Origin: JAEUJM01 sp044221555
GTDB taxonomy: Bacteria > Actinomycetota > Acidimicrobiia > Acidimicrobiales > DATDAH01
Length of the DNA stretch: 64,000 nucleotides
Direction: 5' to 3'
Assembly (NCBI GenBank): GCA_044221555.1
Contig: JBGAOY010000005.1
Coordinates: 186,001-250,000, forward strand
The notes below the pieces were generated by a model. It was not told the DNA's origin and did no database searches. It saw nothing but the letters and a program-made list of their open reading frames with translations. Every line of letters begins with the position of its first letter. Position 1 is the stretch's first letter. Below, piece by piece: positions 17,393 to 25,662 of this stretch. The translations under genes were made by a program, and so were the position numbers.

Positions 17393-17745
17393 GGCTGAAG
17401 TCGCAGTGGGAACCGCACACAGGCGCCTCCCCGCGCTTCAGCGATGCTGTGACCTTGAGCAGCGCAGCCCAGCCTCAGCGGCATGCGATCGGCCGTGCCA
17501 CTTGAAGAGTCGAAAGGGCGCCGGAACCACGTGGACGAGGTGACGTCTTGCCAAACGCCCGGCAGCAATGCTCGTGACCGAAATTCGGTCATCTCGCCTC
17601 CGTGTGGTCACGAACGCCGCGGCTGACCGCCAGTTGGTCATCGAGGCCGTCCCCCTGCGTTCGATGATGCTCAGCATCCGCGGGATGCCTGAACGCGGCC
17701 GATCGGCCCTACCCGCCGGGCGGGTGATGCCGTAGAACCACCCTC
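17393..17745. other. Gap at the right edge of the defence island
   Basis: 353 bases without a convincing gene. It contains a wide imperfect stem just after the helicase stop (GCTGAAG 17394-17400 with CTTCAGC 17436-17442), a perfect 17-base palindrome at 17575-17591 and the promoter of the SulP gene. No tRNA, integrase remnant or flanking direct repeat shared with the left edge (9201-9397) was seen. Confidence 0.5.
17575..17591. promoter_or_regulatory. Perfect 17-base palindrome, candidate operator
   Basis: TGACCGAAATTCGGTCA: two 8-base arms around a central A. It is 155 bases before the SulP start and 183 bases after the helicase stop, typical of a dimeric repressor site. The cognate regulator is unknown. 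Confidence 0.4.
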
Positions 17746-19443
17746 ATGAGGGGGGCAGGACAGATCGCGTCGGTCTCGACGCTGCACGGCTACCGGTGGC
17801 GCGAGCTGCGCCACGACGTGCCCGCCGGTCTCGCCCTCACCGCACTCCTGCTCCCCCAGGGGATGGCCTACGCCCAACTGGCCGGCCTGCCCGCGGTGAC
17901 GGGCCTCTACACCACCATCGCCTGCCTGGTGGCGTACGCCCTGGTGGGCCCGTCGCGCCTGCTGATCGTCGGGCCGGACAGTTCGGTGTCACCGCTCGTG
18001 TTCGCCGCGCTCGTGCCGCTCGTCAGCACCGACGACCCGGCGAGCGCGGTGGCCCTGGCCGGCATGCTGGGCCTGTTGGTGGGCGGCCTCGAGGTGCTGC
18101 TCGGCGTCGGCCGCGTCGGGTTCGTGGCCACGCTCCTGTCCAAGCCCGTGCGGATCGGGTTCCTCAACGGGCTCGCCCTGGTGATCGTCGTCAGCCAGTT
18201 GCCGGCCCTGTGTGGCTTCTCCGACGGCGGCGACGGCGTGCTCGGCGAGGCGGGCTCGTTCGTGCGCCACCTCGACGAGTTCGATCCCTGGGCCTTCGGC
18301 CTCGGCGCCGGCACGCTCGCGGTCATCCTCACGGCGCGCCACTGGTGGCCGCGCCTGCCCGCCGTGCTCCTCGCCGTGGTCGCCGCCACCGTGGCGAACG
18401 TGGCCCTCGACGGCGCCGGCCACGGGGTCCCGGTGCTCGGCACCCTCCCTCAGGGCCTGCCCGGCCTCACCCTGCCGAGGGTCCCGTCCGACGACATGGT
18501 CCCCCTCATGACCGCCGCGATCGGCATCGTCCTGATCTCGCTGGCGGACACCATCGCGGTGTCGTCCACGCTGGCCGGCGTGACCGGCGACCAGGTGGAC
18601 CCCGACCGCGAGATCGTGGCCATCGGCGGTGCCAACCTGATGGCCGGGCTCTTCCAGGGGTTCCCGGTGTCGGCCAGCGCCACCCGCTCGGCGGTGGTCC
18701 GGGACGCGGGCGCGCGGAGTCAGATGGCGGGGCTGGTCGGAGCCGCCGGCGTGGCCACCCTGCTGGTCGCCGCCCCGGGCCTGTTGGCGGAGATGCCGCT
18801 GAGCGCCCTCGCCGCCGTGGTCATCGTCGCCGCCGCGGGCCTGGTCGACGTGGCCACGCTGCGGCGCCTGTCGCGGGCCCGACCGACCTCCCTCGTCCTC
18901 GCTCTGGTCGCCACGGCCGGGGTGGTGGTGCTCGGCGTCCTGCCCGGGGTGGGCGTGGCCGTGGCCCTCTCGGTGGTCTTCTACTTCCGCCGGGGCTGGT
19001 GGCCGGAGGCAGCCGCGCTGGGGCGGGTCCCGGGCCTGCGGGGGTGGCACAGCCTCGCCCGGTACCCGGACGCCCGGACGATCCCCGGCATCGTGGTGTT
19101 CCGGTGGGACGCGCCGCTGTTCTTCGCCAACGCCGCGTTGTTCCACGAACGGGTGCGCAGCGCGATCCTGCAGACCACCCCCCGCCCCCACCACGTGGTG
19201 ATCGAGTGCTCCGCCGTCACCGACATCGACGTCACCGCGGCCGACATGCTCGTGGACCTCGACCGCGAATTGGCCGACCATGGCGTCACCCTCGTGTTCG
19301 CCGACCTGCGGGACCGCCTCCGCGAGCTGCTCTCGGACTACCAGGTGGCCGGCGACATCGACGAGGGGCCGTTCTACCGCTCGGTCAAGGAGGCGCTCGA
19401 GGCCATCACCGGCCAGGACCTGGACGACCTCGGCCTCGGCTGA
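17746..19443 (+). CDS. SulP-family anion transporter with STAS domain
   Basis: A 565-residue SLC26/SulP permease. The N-terminus has the family signature DVPAGLALTALLLPQGMAYAQLAGLPAVTGLYTTI. About 10-12 hydrophobic helices extend to residue 415. The C-terminal 130 residues form a cytoplasmic STAS domain (PGIVVFRWDAPLFFANAALFHERV… VVIECSAVTDIDVTAADML), which regulates transport. Substrates in the family include sulfate, bicarbonate and dicarboxylates; none can be chosen here. Start ATG 17746 has a TAGAAC box seven bases before it. A tiny membrane protein gene follows 61 bases downstream. Confidence 0.92.
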   Translation: MRGAGQIASVSTLHGYRWRELRHDVPAGLALTALLLPQGMAYAQLAGLPAVTGLYTTIACLVAYALVGPSRLLIVGPDSSVSPLVFAALVPLVSTDDPASAVALAGMLGLLVGGLEVLLGVGRVGFVATLLSKPVRIGFLNGLALVIVVSQLPALCGFSDGGDGVLGEAGSFVRHLDEFDPWAFGLGAGTLAVILTARHWWPRLPAVLLAVVAATVANVALDGAGHGVPVLGTLPQGLPGLTLPRVPSDDMVPLMTAAIGIVLISLADTIAVSSTLAGVTGDQVDPDREIVAIGGANLMAGLFQGFPVSASATRSAVVRDAGARSQMAGLVGAAGVATLLVAAPGLLAEMPLSALAAVVIVAAAGLVDVATLRRLSRARPTSLVLALVATAGVVVLGVLPGVGVAVALSVVFYFRRGWWPEAAALGRVPGLRGWHSLARYPDARTIPGIVVFRWDAPLFFANAALFHERVRSAILQTTPRPHHVVIECSAVTDIDVTAADMLVDLDRELADHGVTLVFADLRDRLRELLSDYQVAGDIDEGPFYRSVKEALEAITGQDLDDLGLG

Positions 19444-19492
19444 CCCGGCGGCCCGCGCCACTCGGAGTCGCCGGGTTCCTCCCCGGCGGCCC

Positions 19493-19498
19493 TACGAT
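19493..19498 (+). promoter_or_regulatory. -10 box, leaderless small gene
   Basis: TACGAT six bases before ATG 19505. Confidence 0.55.
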
Positions 19499-19504
19499 CG
19501 CCCC

Positions 19505-19609
19505 ATGTTCTTCTACGGGCTCGGGATCTTCTTCATCGCTGCAATCCTCCTGATCGTCGCCTTCATCAAGGTGAAGAAGCGCGACCGCGAGTACGGACGC
19601 GGCGAGTAG
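19505..19609 (+). CDS. 34-residue single-pass membrane protein
   Basis: A very short gene encoding MFFYGLGIFFIAAILLIVAF followed by a basic tail KVKKRDREYGRGE. One transmembrane helix fills residues 3-20 and the positive tail would face the cytoplasm. A TACGAT -10 box exactly six bases before the ATG is the main support that this is a real leaderless gene. Function unknown; it could be a subunit or regulator of a membrane complex. Confidence 0.6.
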   Translation: MFFYGLGIFFIAAILLIVAFIKVKKRDREYGRGE

Positions 19610-19663
19610 CCGCCGGGCCGTTCGCCTCTGGCGGGTGACGGCGGCTCCCGCCACGGTGTCCCC

Positions 19664-21070
19664 ATGGACTCCTCGTTCCCGCCGAACCTGACCTTCCTGG
19701 GCGCCGCCCGCACGGTGACCGGCAGCAAGTTCCTCATCGAGGTCGACGACCGTCGGGTGCTGGTCGACTGCGGGCTCTACCAGGGGCCCAAGCGACTGCG
19801 CGAGCGCAACTGGTCGCCACTGCCGGTCGACCCGGCCCGGATCGACGCGGTGGTGCTCACCCATGCCCACGTCGACCACTGCGGGTACGTGCCCCGCCTC
19901 GTGAACGACGGCTTCACGGGCCCGGTCCACGCCACCCCCGGCACCCGGGTGCTGGCCGGGATCGTGCTGCCCGACAGCGGGCACCTGCACGAGGAGGAGG
20001 CACGGTACGCGAACCGCCGCGGGTACTCGAAGCACCACCCCGCGCTCCCGTTGTACACCGAGGACGACGCGCGCCGGTCGCTCGATCGGTTCACCGACCT
20101 CCCCTGGGGGACCGAGACCGAGGTGGTGCCCGGGGTCGGCGTCACGCCCCGCTGGGCGGGCCACATCCTCGGCGCCGCGTCCCTGTCGGTGCGGGTGGGT
20201 GACCGACGGGTCACCTTCAGCGGCGACCTGGGGCCGGCCCACCACCCGATCCTGCCGCCGCCCGACCCGATCGGCGACGCCGACATCGTGGTCGTCGAGT
20301 CCACCTACGGCGACGAGTCACGCCCCGACAGCGACGCACCGCAGCGCCTCGCCGACATCGTCACCCGGGTGGCCGCCCGCGGTGGCGTGGTGGTGATCCC
20401 CGCCTTCGCGGTCGATCGGACCGAGGTGGTGCTGTGGCACCTGCAGGAGCTCCAGCGGGCCGGCGCGGTGCCACAGCTGCCCGTGTTCGTCGACAGCCCC
20501 ATGGCCAGCCGGGCACTGGCCGCGTACAGCGACGCGGCCGCGACCGACTCCTCGGACATCCGCCCCGAGCTCTGGGGCACACCCCTGTTCGGCGACCTCG
20601 AGCTGCACGAGGCCCACACCCGCGAGGAGTCGCAGACCCTGGACGAGCGCCACGGCCCGTTCATCCTCATCTCGGCCTCGGGCATGGCCACGGGTGGACG
20701 CATCCTCCACCACCTCGCCGCCCGGCTGGGCGACCCCCGCAACGCGGTGGTGCTGGTGGGCTTCCAGGCACCGGGAACCCGGGGCGCCAGCCTCGCCGAC
20801 GGCGCCCGCACACTGAAGATGTTCGGCATCTACCACCGCGTGCGCGCCGATGTGTCACGCCTCGTGATGTCTGCACACGCCGACCGCGACGACCTGCTGG
20901 CCTGGTTGGGCACCGCGTCGACCCCGCCCGACACCGTGTTCGTCGTGCACGGCGAGCCCGAGGCGTCGGAGGCGCTGGCCGACGCCATCGACCGCGACCT
21001 GGACTGGGCGGCGGTGGTGGCCCGCAACGGCGAGCGTGTCCGCCTCGACCGAGGGATGCCCACCACCTGA
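19664..21070 (+). CDS. Beta-CASP metallo-beta-lactamase-fold RNase-like protein
   Basis: A 468-residue cytosolic MBL-fold hydrolase of the beta-CASP/RNA-processing group (CPSF73/YSH1-like). Metal-binding motifs are present: LTHAHVDHCG, WAGHILGAAS (His), FSGDLG, then the beta-CASP stretch IPAFAVDRTEVVLWHLQEL, ISASGMATGGRILHHL, and the terminal SAHADRDDLL and VVHGEPEASEAL of the RMMBL region. Family members are endo/exoribonucleases; the actual substrate is not shown. No strong ribosome site or TANNNT box precedes the ATG, which is kept because the fold starts immediately (LTFLGAARTVTGSKF). Confidence 0.9.
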   Translation: MDSSFPPNLTFLGAARTVTGSKFLIEVDDRRVLVDCGLYQGPKRLRERNWSPLPVDPARIDAVVLTHAHVDHCGYVPRLVNDGFTGPVHATPGTRVLAGIVLPDSGHLHEEEARYANRRGYSKHHPALPLYTEDDARRSLDRFTDLPWGTETEVVPGVGVTPRWAGHILGAASLSVRVGDRRVTFSGDLGPAHHPILPPPDPIGDADIVVVESTYGDESRPDSDAPQRLADIVTRVAARGGVVVIPAFAVDRTEVVLWHLQELQRAGAVPQLPVFVDSPMASRALAAYSDAAATDSSDIRPELWGTPLFGDLELHEAHTREESQTLDERHGPFILISASGMATGGRILHHLAARLGDPRNAVVLVGFQAPGTRGASLADGARTLKMFGIYHRVRADVSRLVMSAHADRDDLLAWLGTASTPPDTVFVVHGEPEASEALADAIDRDLDWAAVVARNGERVRLDRGMPTT

Positions 21071-21158
21071 GCGCCCGGTTCGAGGGCGCGGCGACGCAGC
21101 ACCACCGACGAACCGCATGCCGAAGGCGCTCCGAGGTACGAGGAGCCGATGTCGGGGG

Positions 21159-21164
21159 TAGGTT
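21159..21164 (+). promoter_or_regulatory. -10 box for the 21171 gene
   Basis: TAGGTT six bases before ATG 21171. Confidence 0.5.
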
Positions 21165-21170
21165 CCCGCG

Positions 21171-21563
21171 ATGGCTCGAGACCGATCAACACGCATGGCC
21201 AAGCGCGCCGCCCGGCGCTTCGCGATCGCCGGCGCGGCCGCGGCGGCCCAGGAGCTGGCCCCCGAGGCCACCGACGCAGGACGCCGGGTGCTGTGGCGGG
21301 TGGTGGCCTTCGCGTCCGGCAGCCTGGCCGCCCTGGGTGCACACCAGCTGGTGAAGCTGGCGTGGACCAAGGGCACCGGCCGCGACAAGATGCCCGACCC
21401 GGCCGACCCCGACACCCCGATCGTGGTCGCCGCCAGCTGGGCCGCGTCGATCGCGGTCGGCGTGGTGGTGGGGCGCCGCGTCGGCCATCGGCTGGCCGAG
21501 AAGGGCTGGGAGAAGGCCTTCAACGAGCCGCCGCCGCGCCCCGCGGGCACCGTCGACGCCTGA
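21171..21563 (+). CDS. Small membrane protein, DUF4235-like
   Basis: A 130-residue basic protein with two hydrophobic helices (about 46-62 and 84-101) separated by WTKGTGRDKMPDPADPDTPI, and a C-terminal RVGHRLAEKGWEKAF. The pattern resembles the actinobacterial DUF4235 family of unknown function. The first 35 residues are Arg/Ala-rich. A leaderless -10 box supports the start. It lies upstream of a flavoprotein gene that has its own promoter. Confidence 0.65.
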   Translation: MARDRSTRMAKRAARRFAIAGAAAAAQELAPEATDAGRRVLWRVVAFASGSLAALGAHQLVKLAWTKGTGRDKMPDPADPDTPIVVAASWAASIAVGVVVGRRVGHRLAEKGWEKAFNEPPPRPAGTVDA

Positions 21564-21591
21564 GTCGCCCGGTTCGGGGCGAGCGCCGCTC

Positions 21592-21597
21592 TACGAT
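21592..21597 (+). promoter_or_regulatory. -10 box for the flavoprotein gene
   Basis: TACGAT six bases before GTG 21604. Confidence 0.55.
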
Positions 21598-21603
21598 CGC
21601 CGG

Positions 21604-23106
21604 GTGACCTCGGACCCGTCGCCGCCCGACACGTCCTCTCCCGGCGCGCCCTCCCCCAACAACACGGCGATCCCCCCGCACCTCGTTCCCCGGTGGGATC
21701 ACGAGGCCGACGTGGTGATCGTGGGCCACGGTGGCGCCGGCGCCTCCGCGGCCATCGAGTCGGCTCGAGCCGGCGCCGACACGCTGGTGCTCGAGCGCAT
21801 GACCAGGGGCGGGGGCACCACGGCCCTGTCCACGGGCGTCATCTACTTCGGCGGCGGCACCCGCGTGCAGAAGGCGTGCGGTTTCGACGACCCCGTCGAG
21901 GAGATGGTGAAGCACGTGCGCCTCGCTGCCGGCCGCCACGCCGACGAGGAGAAGGTGCGCCTCTACTGCGAGGGGAGCGTCGAGCACTTCGACTGGGTGT
22001 GCGGGCTCGGCGTCGAGTTCGACGAGTCGTTCGTGGCCGAGAAGACCACCCATCCGTTCGGTCCCGAGACCCTCTTCTTCAGCGGCAACGAGAAGGTGCA
22101 CCCGTTCGCCGACCAGGCCGCACCCGCCCCCCGTGGGCACAAGCCGGCTCGGCCCGGCGAAGTGGGCGGCTACCTGATGGAGTTCTTCCTCACCGCCACC
22201 CACGAGGCTGGCGCCGCGGTGCTGAACGAGTGCCGGGTGGAGCGCTTGGTACAGGACCCGGAGACCCGTCGTGTGCTCGGCGTGGTGGCCGACCACGACG
22301 GCACGACGGTGCACATCCGGGCCCGTCGCGGCGTCATCCTGGCCGCCGGCGGGTTCATCATGAACAAGGAGATGGTGGCCGAGCACGCGCCCGACCTGTT
22401 GCGGTGCAACTGGGAGGCGGCGTCGCCCGCGGACGACGGCCTGGGCATACGGGTCGGGCAGGGGGCCGGCGCCGACGTGGTGAACATGGCCGAGGGCCTG
22501 GTGGTGAACGCCATCTACCCGCCGGGCTCGCACTGCAAGGGCGTGCTGGTGAACGAGCAGGGCCAGCGGTTCGTGAACGAGGACGCCTACGTGGGCCGAA
22601 CCAGCGACGCCATGTTGCGCCGGGCCGACGGGCGCTGCTGGCTGATCCTGGACGACGAGATCCACGGCCCGACCCAGGCGTTCCACAAGGTCGCGGCGGT
22701 GGAAGGCACCATCGCCGAGCTCGAGGCCAGCCTGGGCATCCCGGAGGGACAGTTGGTGCACACGGTCGACACCTACAACCGGTTCGCGGCGCGGGGTGAG
22801 GATCCGCTCTTCCACAAGGCGGCCGAGTACCTGCGGCCCCTCGGCGACGGCCCGTTCGGCGCCCTGGACTGCACGACCGAGAATTCGATCTACGCCGGCT
22901 TCACCTTCGGCGGCCTCGCCACCCGGGCGACCGGCGAGGTGCTCGACCCGTCGGGCACCCCCATCCCCGCGCTCTACGCAGCCGGCCGGGTGGCCGCCGG
23001 GCTCCCGCTCGAGGGCCGCACCTACGCCTCGGGCCTGTCGATCGGCGACGCCACCTTCTTCGGCCGGGTGGCCGGCCGCCACGCCGCGGCGGCACCACCG
23101 CGATGA
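21604..23106 (+). CDS. FAD-dependent dehydrogenase, fumarate reductase / ketosteroid dehydrogenase-like
   Basis: A 500-residue soluble flavoprotein of the succinate dehydrogenase/fumarate reductase flavoprotein superfamily. The Rossmann FAD motif is DVVIVGHGGAGASAAIESARAGADTLVLER (residues 36-65). A second FAD patch GVILAAGGFIMNKEM lies mid-protein, and the C-terminal cap return AGFTFGGLATRATGEVLD… ALYAAGRVAAGLP… SGLSIGDATFFGR is typical of the 3-ketosteroid-delta1-dehydrogenase/flavocytochrome branch. Substrate unknown. The GTG start has a leaderless promoter. The stop overlaps the next gene's start (ATGA at 23103), so the two are coupled. Confidence 0.85.
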   Translation: MTSDPSPPDTSSPGAPSPNNTAIPPHLVPRWDHEADVVIVGHGGAGASAAIESARAGADTLVLERMTRGGGTTALSTGVIYFGGGTRVQKACGFDDPVEEMVKHVRLAAGRHADEEKVRLYCEGSVEHFDWVCGLGVEFDESFVAEKTTHPFGPETLFFSGNEKVHPFADQAAPAPRGHKPARPGEVGGYLMEFFLTATHEAGAAVLNECRVERLVQDPETRRVLGVVADHDGTTVHIRARRGVILAAGGFIMNKEMVAEHAPDLLRCNWEAASPADDGLGIRVGQGAGADVVNMAEGLVVNAIYPPGSHCKGVLVNEQGQRFVNEDAYVGRTSDAMLRRADGRCWLILDDEIHGPTQAFHKVAAVEGTIAELEASLGIPEGQLVHTVDTYNRFAARGEDPLFHKAAEYLRPLGDGPFGALDCTTENSIYAGFTFGGLATRATGEVLDPSGTPIPALYAAGRVAAGLPLEGRTYASGLSIGDATFFGRVAGRHAAAAPPR

Positions 23107-23942
23107 GCGCGCCCGGGCAGGTCACCTGCACCGCCTGCGGGGCCACCAACCCCGAGGCCGCGCCGGTCTGTCGCACCTGCGGCCGCGCGCTGCCCGGCCT
23201 GGCCGACCGCCTGTTCACCACCGACGACTCCGCCCCGGCGACCCCGTCCACGCCGTCGAAGCCGTCGGGCACGAGGGCCACCGCCGGCGACCTGTTCACC
23301 GCGGCGAGCGAGCCCGGCCCCGAGTCCTCGATCCCCGCGCCCTCGATCGCGGCGCCCCCGATCCCGCCGGCCGCACCACCGCCGGCCCTTCCCGCGGCGG
23401 CACCCGAACCCGACGACCCGGGTGCATCCTGGGCGGTGCCGGCGGTCGCCAGCGGTGACGACGACACCGATCGCCCGACGCGCCGGGCACCACTGCTCAT
23501 CGGCGCGATCATCGTCGTGATGGTGCTGGCCGTCGCCGCGTACCTGTTGTTCGGCAGGGACGACCCGGCCCCCACCACGGCCTCCGATCAGACCGCGGCC
23601 ACCACCGCGGCCTCGGGCCCGGCCACCACCATGTCCACCACGTCGAGCGTCGTGGTCACACCGCCGACGCAACCCACCAACCTCGCGGTCAGTGCGGCCG
23701 GCCCCACCAGCCTGCAGATGACCTGGATCGACGTCGCCGACAACGAAGACCGCTACCTGGTGGCACGCGTGCGGGGCGACGTGTTCGACGAGGTCGCCGA
23801 CCTGCCCGCCAACAGCGCCGGCTACGTGGTCGACGGCCTCGAACCGGGCACCCTGTACTGCCTCACCGTCGCGGCCACGAACGCCGCGGTCACCGCGGCG
23901 CCCGACTACGTCGACGAGGCGTGCGCGGTAACCGAGCCCTGA
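23103..23942 (+). CDS. Zinc-ribbon, single-pass membrane, fibronectin type III protein
   Basis: A 279-residue membrane protein. Residues 9-27 form a zinc ribbon with two CxxC pairs (CTACG… CRTCG). A long Pro/Ala-rich cytoplasmic linker leads to one transmembrane helix (about 128-148, LLIGAIIVVMVLAVAAYLLF), a Thr-rich spacer, and an extracellular fibronectin type III-like domain (about 185-279: PTNLAVSAAGPTSLQMTWIDVADNEDRYLVARV). Coupled by a four-base overlap to the flavoprotein. Function unknown; the shape suggests a surface sensor or scaffold. Confidence 0.75.
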   Translation: MSAPGQVTCTACGATNPEAAPVCRTCGRALPGLADRLFTTDDSAPATPSTPSKPSGTRATAGDLFTAASEPGPESSIPAPSIAAPPIPPAAPPPALPAAAPEPDDPGASWAVPAVASGDDDTDRPTRRAPLLIGAIIVVMVLAVAAYLLFGRDDPAPTTASDQTAATTAASGPATTMSTTSSVVVTPPTQPTNLAVSAAGPTSLQMTWIDVADNEDRYLVARVRGDVFDEVADLPANSAGYVVDGLEPGTLYCLTVAATNAAVTAAPDYVDEACAVTEP

Positions 23943-23956
23943 GGGACTTTGGTCCC
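23943..23956. promoter_or_regulatory. DosR/DevR-like box
   Basis: GGGACTTTGGTCCC matches the DosR core GGGACTWWAGTCCC at 13 of 14 positions. It ends 24 bases before the TATCCT -10 box (23981-23986) of the next gene, the place where this activator binds just upstream of -35. It is also a perfect 5-base stem with a 4-base loop one codon after a stop, but there is no U-tract, so a terminator reading is less likely. Confidence 0.5.
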
Positions 23957-23980
23957 TGGCGGCTGGCCGGGTCGCACTCG

Positions 23981-23986
23981 TATCCT
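23981..23986 (+). promoter_or_regulatory. -10 box for the 23994 gene
   Basis: TATCCT seven bases before ATG 23994. Confidence 0.5.
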
Positions 23987-23993
23987 CGCCGCC

Positions 23994-24269
23994 ATGAGCG
24001 ACACGATCTACGACGGCCCGGCCAACCTCGTCACCAGCGTGGGAGACTCCTTCGCCACCTGCCACCTCGTCGCGCACGCCACCGACGACGGCTGGAAGGG
24101 CGAGCTCACCGAGATCCTGTTCCGCACCCAGATGGTGCCGTTCCCCCTCAACGCCGAGGAGTGGCTGCGGATCGACGGCGTCGACGGCAAGCCGATCCTG
24201 AAGGTCAACGTGTCCGACGAGAAGGACGAGACCGCCCAGGTCGCAGCCACCGAGAACCCATTCGGCTGA
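23994..24269 (+). CDS. 91-residue unknown soluble protein, possible hypoxia-regulon member
   Basis: A small acidic protein (MSDTIYDGPANLVTSVGDSF…) with no signal or membrane segment, probably beta-rich (ATCHLVAHATDDGWKGELTEILF). The frame is open a little further left, but ATG 23994 is chosen because it follows a TATCCT box by seven bases and the gap upstream holds a strong DosR-like site. Family not recognised. If the box is functional, the protein would be induced by oxygen limitation or nitric oxide; this is inference only. Confidence 0.7.
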   Translation: MSDTIYDGPANLVTSVGDSFATCHLVAHATDDGWKGELTEILFRTQMVPFPLNAEEWLRIDGVDGKPILKVNVSDEKDETAQVAATENPFG

Positions 24270-24335
24270 CGCGTCTCCGGCGCGCGGGCGACGCCGGCGC
24301 CCCTGCCGGCGTCCACGGCAGGGCCGACGGGCGGG

Positions 24336-25130
24336 TCAGACGGCGAAGCAGTTCAGGGTGATCGAGCGGTGGGCCAGGGCGTCCTGGATGCCGCTGTAGA
24401 CGGTGCCGTCGTAGGGCAGGGCCACGTGGCCGACGAGTCGCAGCGGGCACTGCTTCTGGATCTTGACGTTGGTGTTGTTGCCGTCGGCGTCGTCGAGGAA
24501 CGACGTGGTGTAGGGCTGCACGATGCCGTCGACCACCGAGGCGAAGTTGGTGTAGGTCACCGAGCCGATGGTGTCGTCGCCGGCGTTGAGCGAGTCGAGG
24601 AACGGCGAGCCGATGGTCATCTGGCGACACGCGACCACGCCGGCACAGGAGCCGAGACCCAGCAAGGTGAGCAGGTTGGCCACCGCGGCACCGTGGTGCG
24701 GCGCGCCGAGGCTGATGGCGCTGTCCACCTCGCCGGCGCCGCCGCGGTACTTGAGGTAGTGGCGGATCACGAGCCCGCCCTGCGAGTGACCGATGAGGTC
24801 GACACGAGCCGCACCGGTCTGGGCCCGAACCGTGTCGGCGAAGGTGTTGAGGTCCTGCGAGATGGCGCCGATGTCGCCGAGGCCGCTCCCGGGCAGCCCG
24901 AAGATCGACACCCGGTAGCCGTCGGCACGCAACCGGGCGGCGAGCGGCTCGTAGTAGATGCTGGCCAGCGTGCGGCCGGCCAGCGTGCCGGCCACGATGA
25001 TCACGGGGTCCTTGGCCGCCTCGGTCGGCGCCGCCGACACCGCCGGTGCCGCCGACGCCGCCGCGACGGGCACGAAGACGGCCAGCACAGCGGCCACGAC
25101 GGCCGTCCCGATCACCCGTCGAGCTCGCAT
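24336..25130 (-). CDS. Secreted alpha/beta-hydrolase lipase
   Basis: A 264-residue exported lipase/esterase. The N-terminus is a Sec signal (RARRVIGTAVVAAVLAVFVPVAAASA). The mature domain has VIIVAGTLAG at the oxyanion strand, GHSQGGLVIRHY with the nucleophile Ser, SLGAPHHGAAVANL, and a late His in ALAHRSITLNC. This layout matches secreted actinobacterial triacylglycerol lipases. Start ATG 25130 (residue 10 of the longest frame) is favoured by a GGGAGGG ribosome site three bases upstream, one of the few clear Shine-Dalgarno starts here. Confidence 0.87.
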   Translation of the reverse strand: MRARRVIGTAVVAAVLAVFVPVAAASAAPAVSAAPTEAAKDPVIIVAGTLAGRTLASIYYEPLAARLRADGYRVSIFGLPGSGLGDIGAISQDLNTFADTVRAQTGAARVDLIGHSQGGLVIRHYLKYRGGAGEVDSAISLGAPHHGAAVANLLTLLGLGSCAGVVACRQMTIGSPFLDSLNAGDDTIGSVTYTNFASVVDGIVQPYTTSFLDDADGNNTNVKIQKQCPLRLVGHVALPYDGTVYSGIQDALAHRSITLNCFAV

Positions 25131-25222
25131 GGTCCCTCCCGTGCACCGGGCCCCCACGGCCCCGGTTGACGGCGTGAACCTACCCGGGCCGACCCGCGCC
25201 TGTCAGACCGACGGACCCGCGC

Positions 25223-25618
25223 TCAGCCCGGTGGGCGCAGGTTGAGCGGGCCCTGGTTGATGAGGAAGGTGGCCGCGTCGGCCACGTAGGCGAGGAACTC
25301 GTCCTTGGTGGCCCCGTCGGCCTCGGCCGCCTCGACCGCGACGGTCATGTGGGCCACCCACGCGTCGCGCTCGGCGTCACCGATGGCGAACGGAAGGTGC
25401 CGCGCCCGCAGCCGTGGATGGCCCCGGAGCTCGCTGTAGGTGCCCGGGCCTCCCCAGTACTGGGCCAGGAAGAGGGCCAGGTGGCGCTTGCCGGGGCCCA
25501 GGTCGTCGGGGTACAGGGGCCGCAGCACCGGGTCGGACTCGACACCCACGTAGAAGCGCTCGACCAGCGCGTCGAACCAGGGCTGCCCACCGACGCGCTC
25601 GTACAGGGTGTCGTCCAC
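25223..25618 (-). CDS. glbO: Group II truncated haemoglobin (HbO)
   Basis: A 131-residue globin. The start LYERVGGQPWFDALVERFYVGVESDPVLRPLYP, the LALFLAQYWGGPGTYSELRGHPRLRARHLPFAIG segment with the proximal histidine region, and the W in DAWVAHM are diagnostic of trHbO. HbO proteins bind oxygen, NO and peroxide and are linked to respiration or NO detoxification. Start GTG 25618 is the only reasonable choice. It is 44 bases from the upstream DapB-like gene on the same strand, so a short operon is possible. No DosR-like box precedes it. Confidence 0.93.
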   Translation of the reverse strand: MDDTLYERVGGQPWFDALVERFYVGVESDPVLRPLYPDDLGPGKRHLALFLAQYWGGPGTYSELRGHPRLRARHLPFAIGDAERDAWVAHMTVAVEAAEADGATKDEFLAYVADAATFLINQGPLNLRPPG

Positions 25619-25662
25619 GCCGGATCAGCGCGTGGCCGACCGCGGGAGCGGGCCCGGGCCGG

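Noticed and set aside
9201..17745. Integrative element with att sites
   Set aside because: The island is compositionally distinct on its left side, but no integrase, tRNA or matching flanking repeats were found.
23943..23956. Rho-independent terminator
   Set aside because: The 5-base stem has no U-tract and its sequence matches a DosR core in the right place relative to the next promoter.
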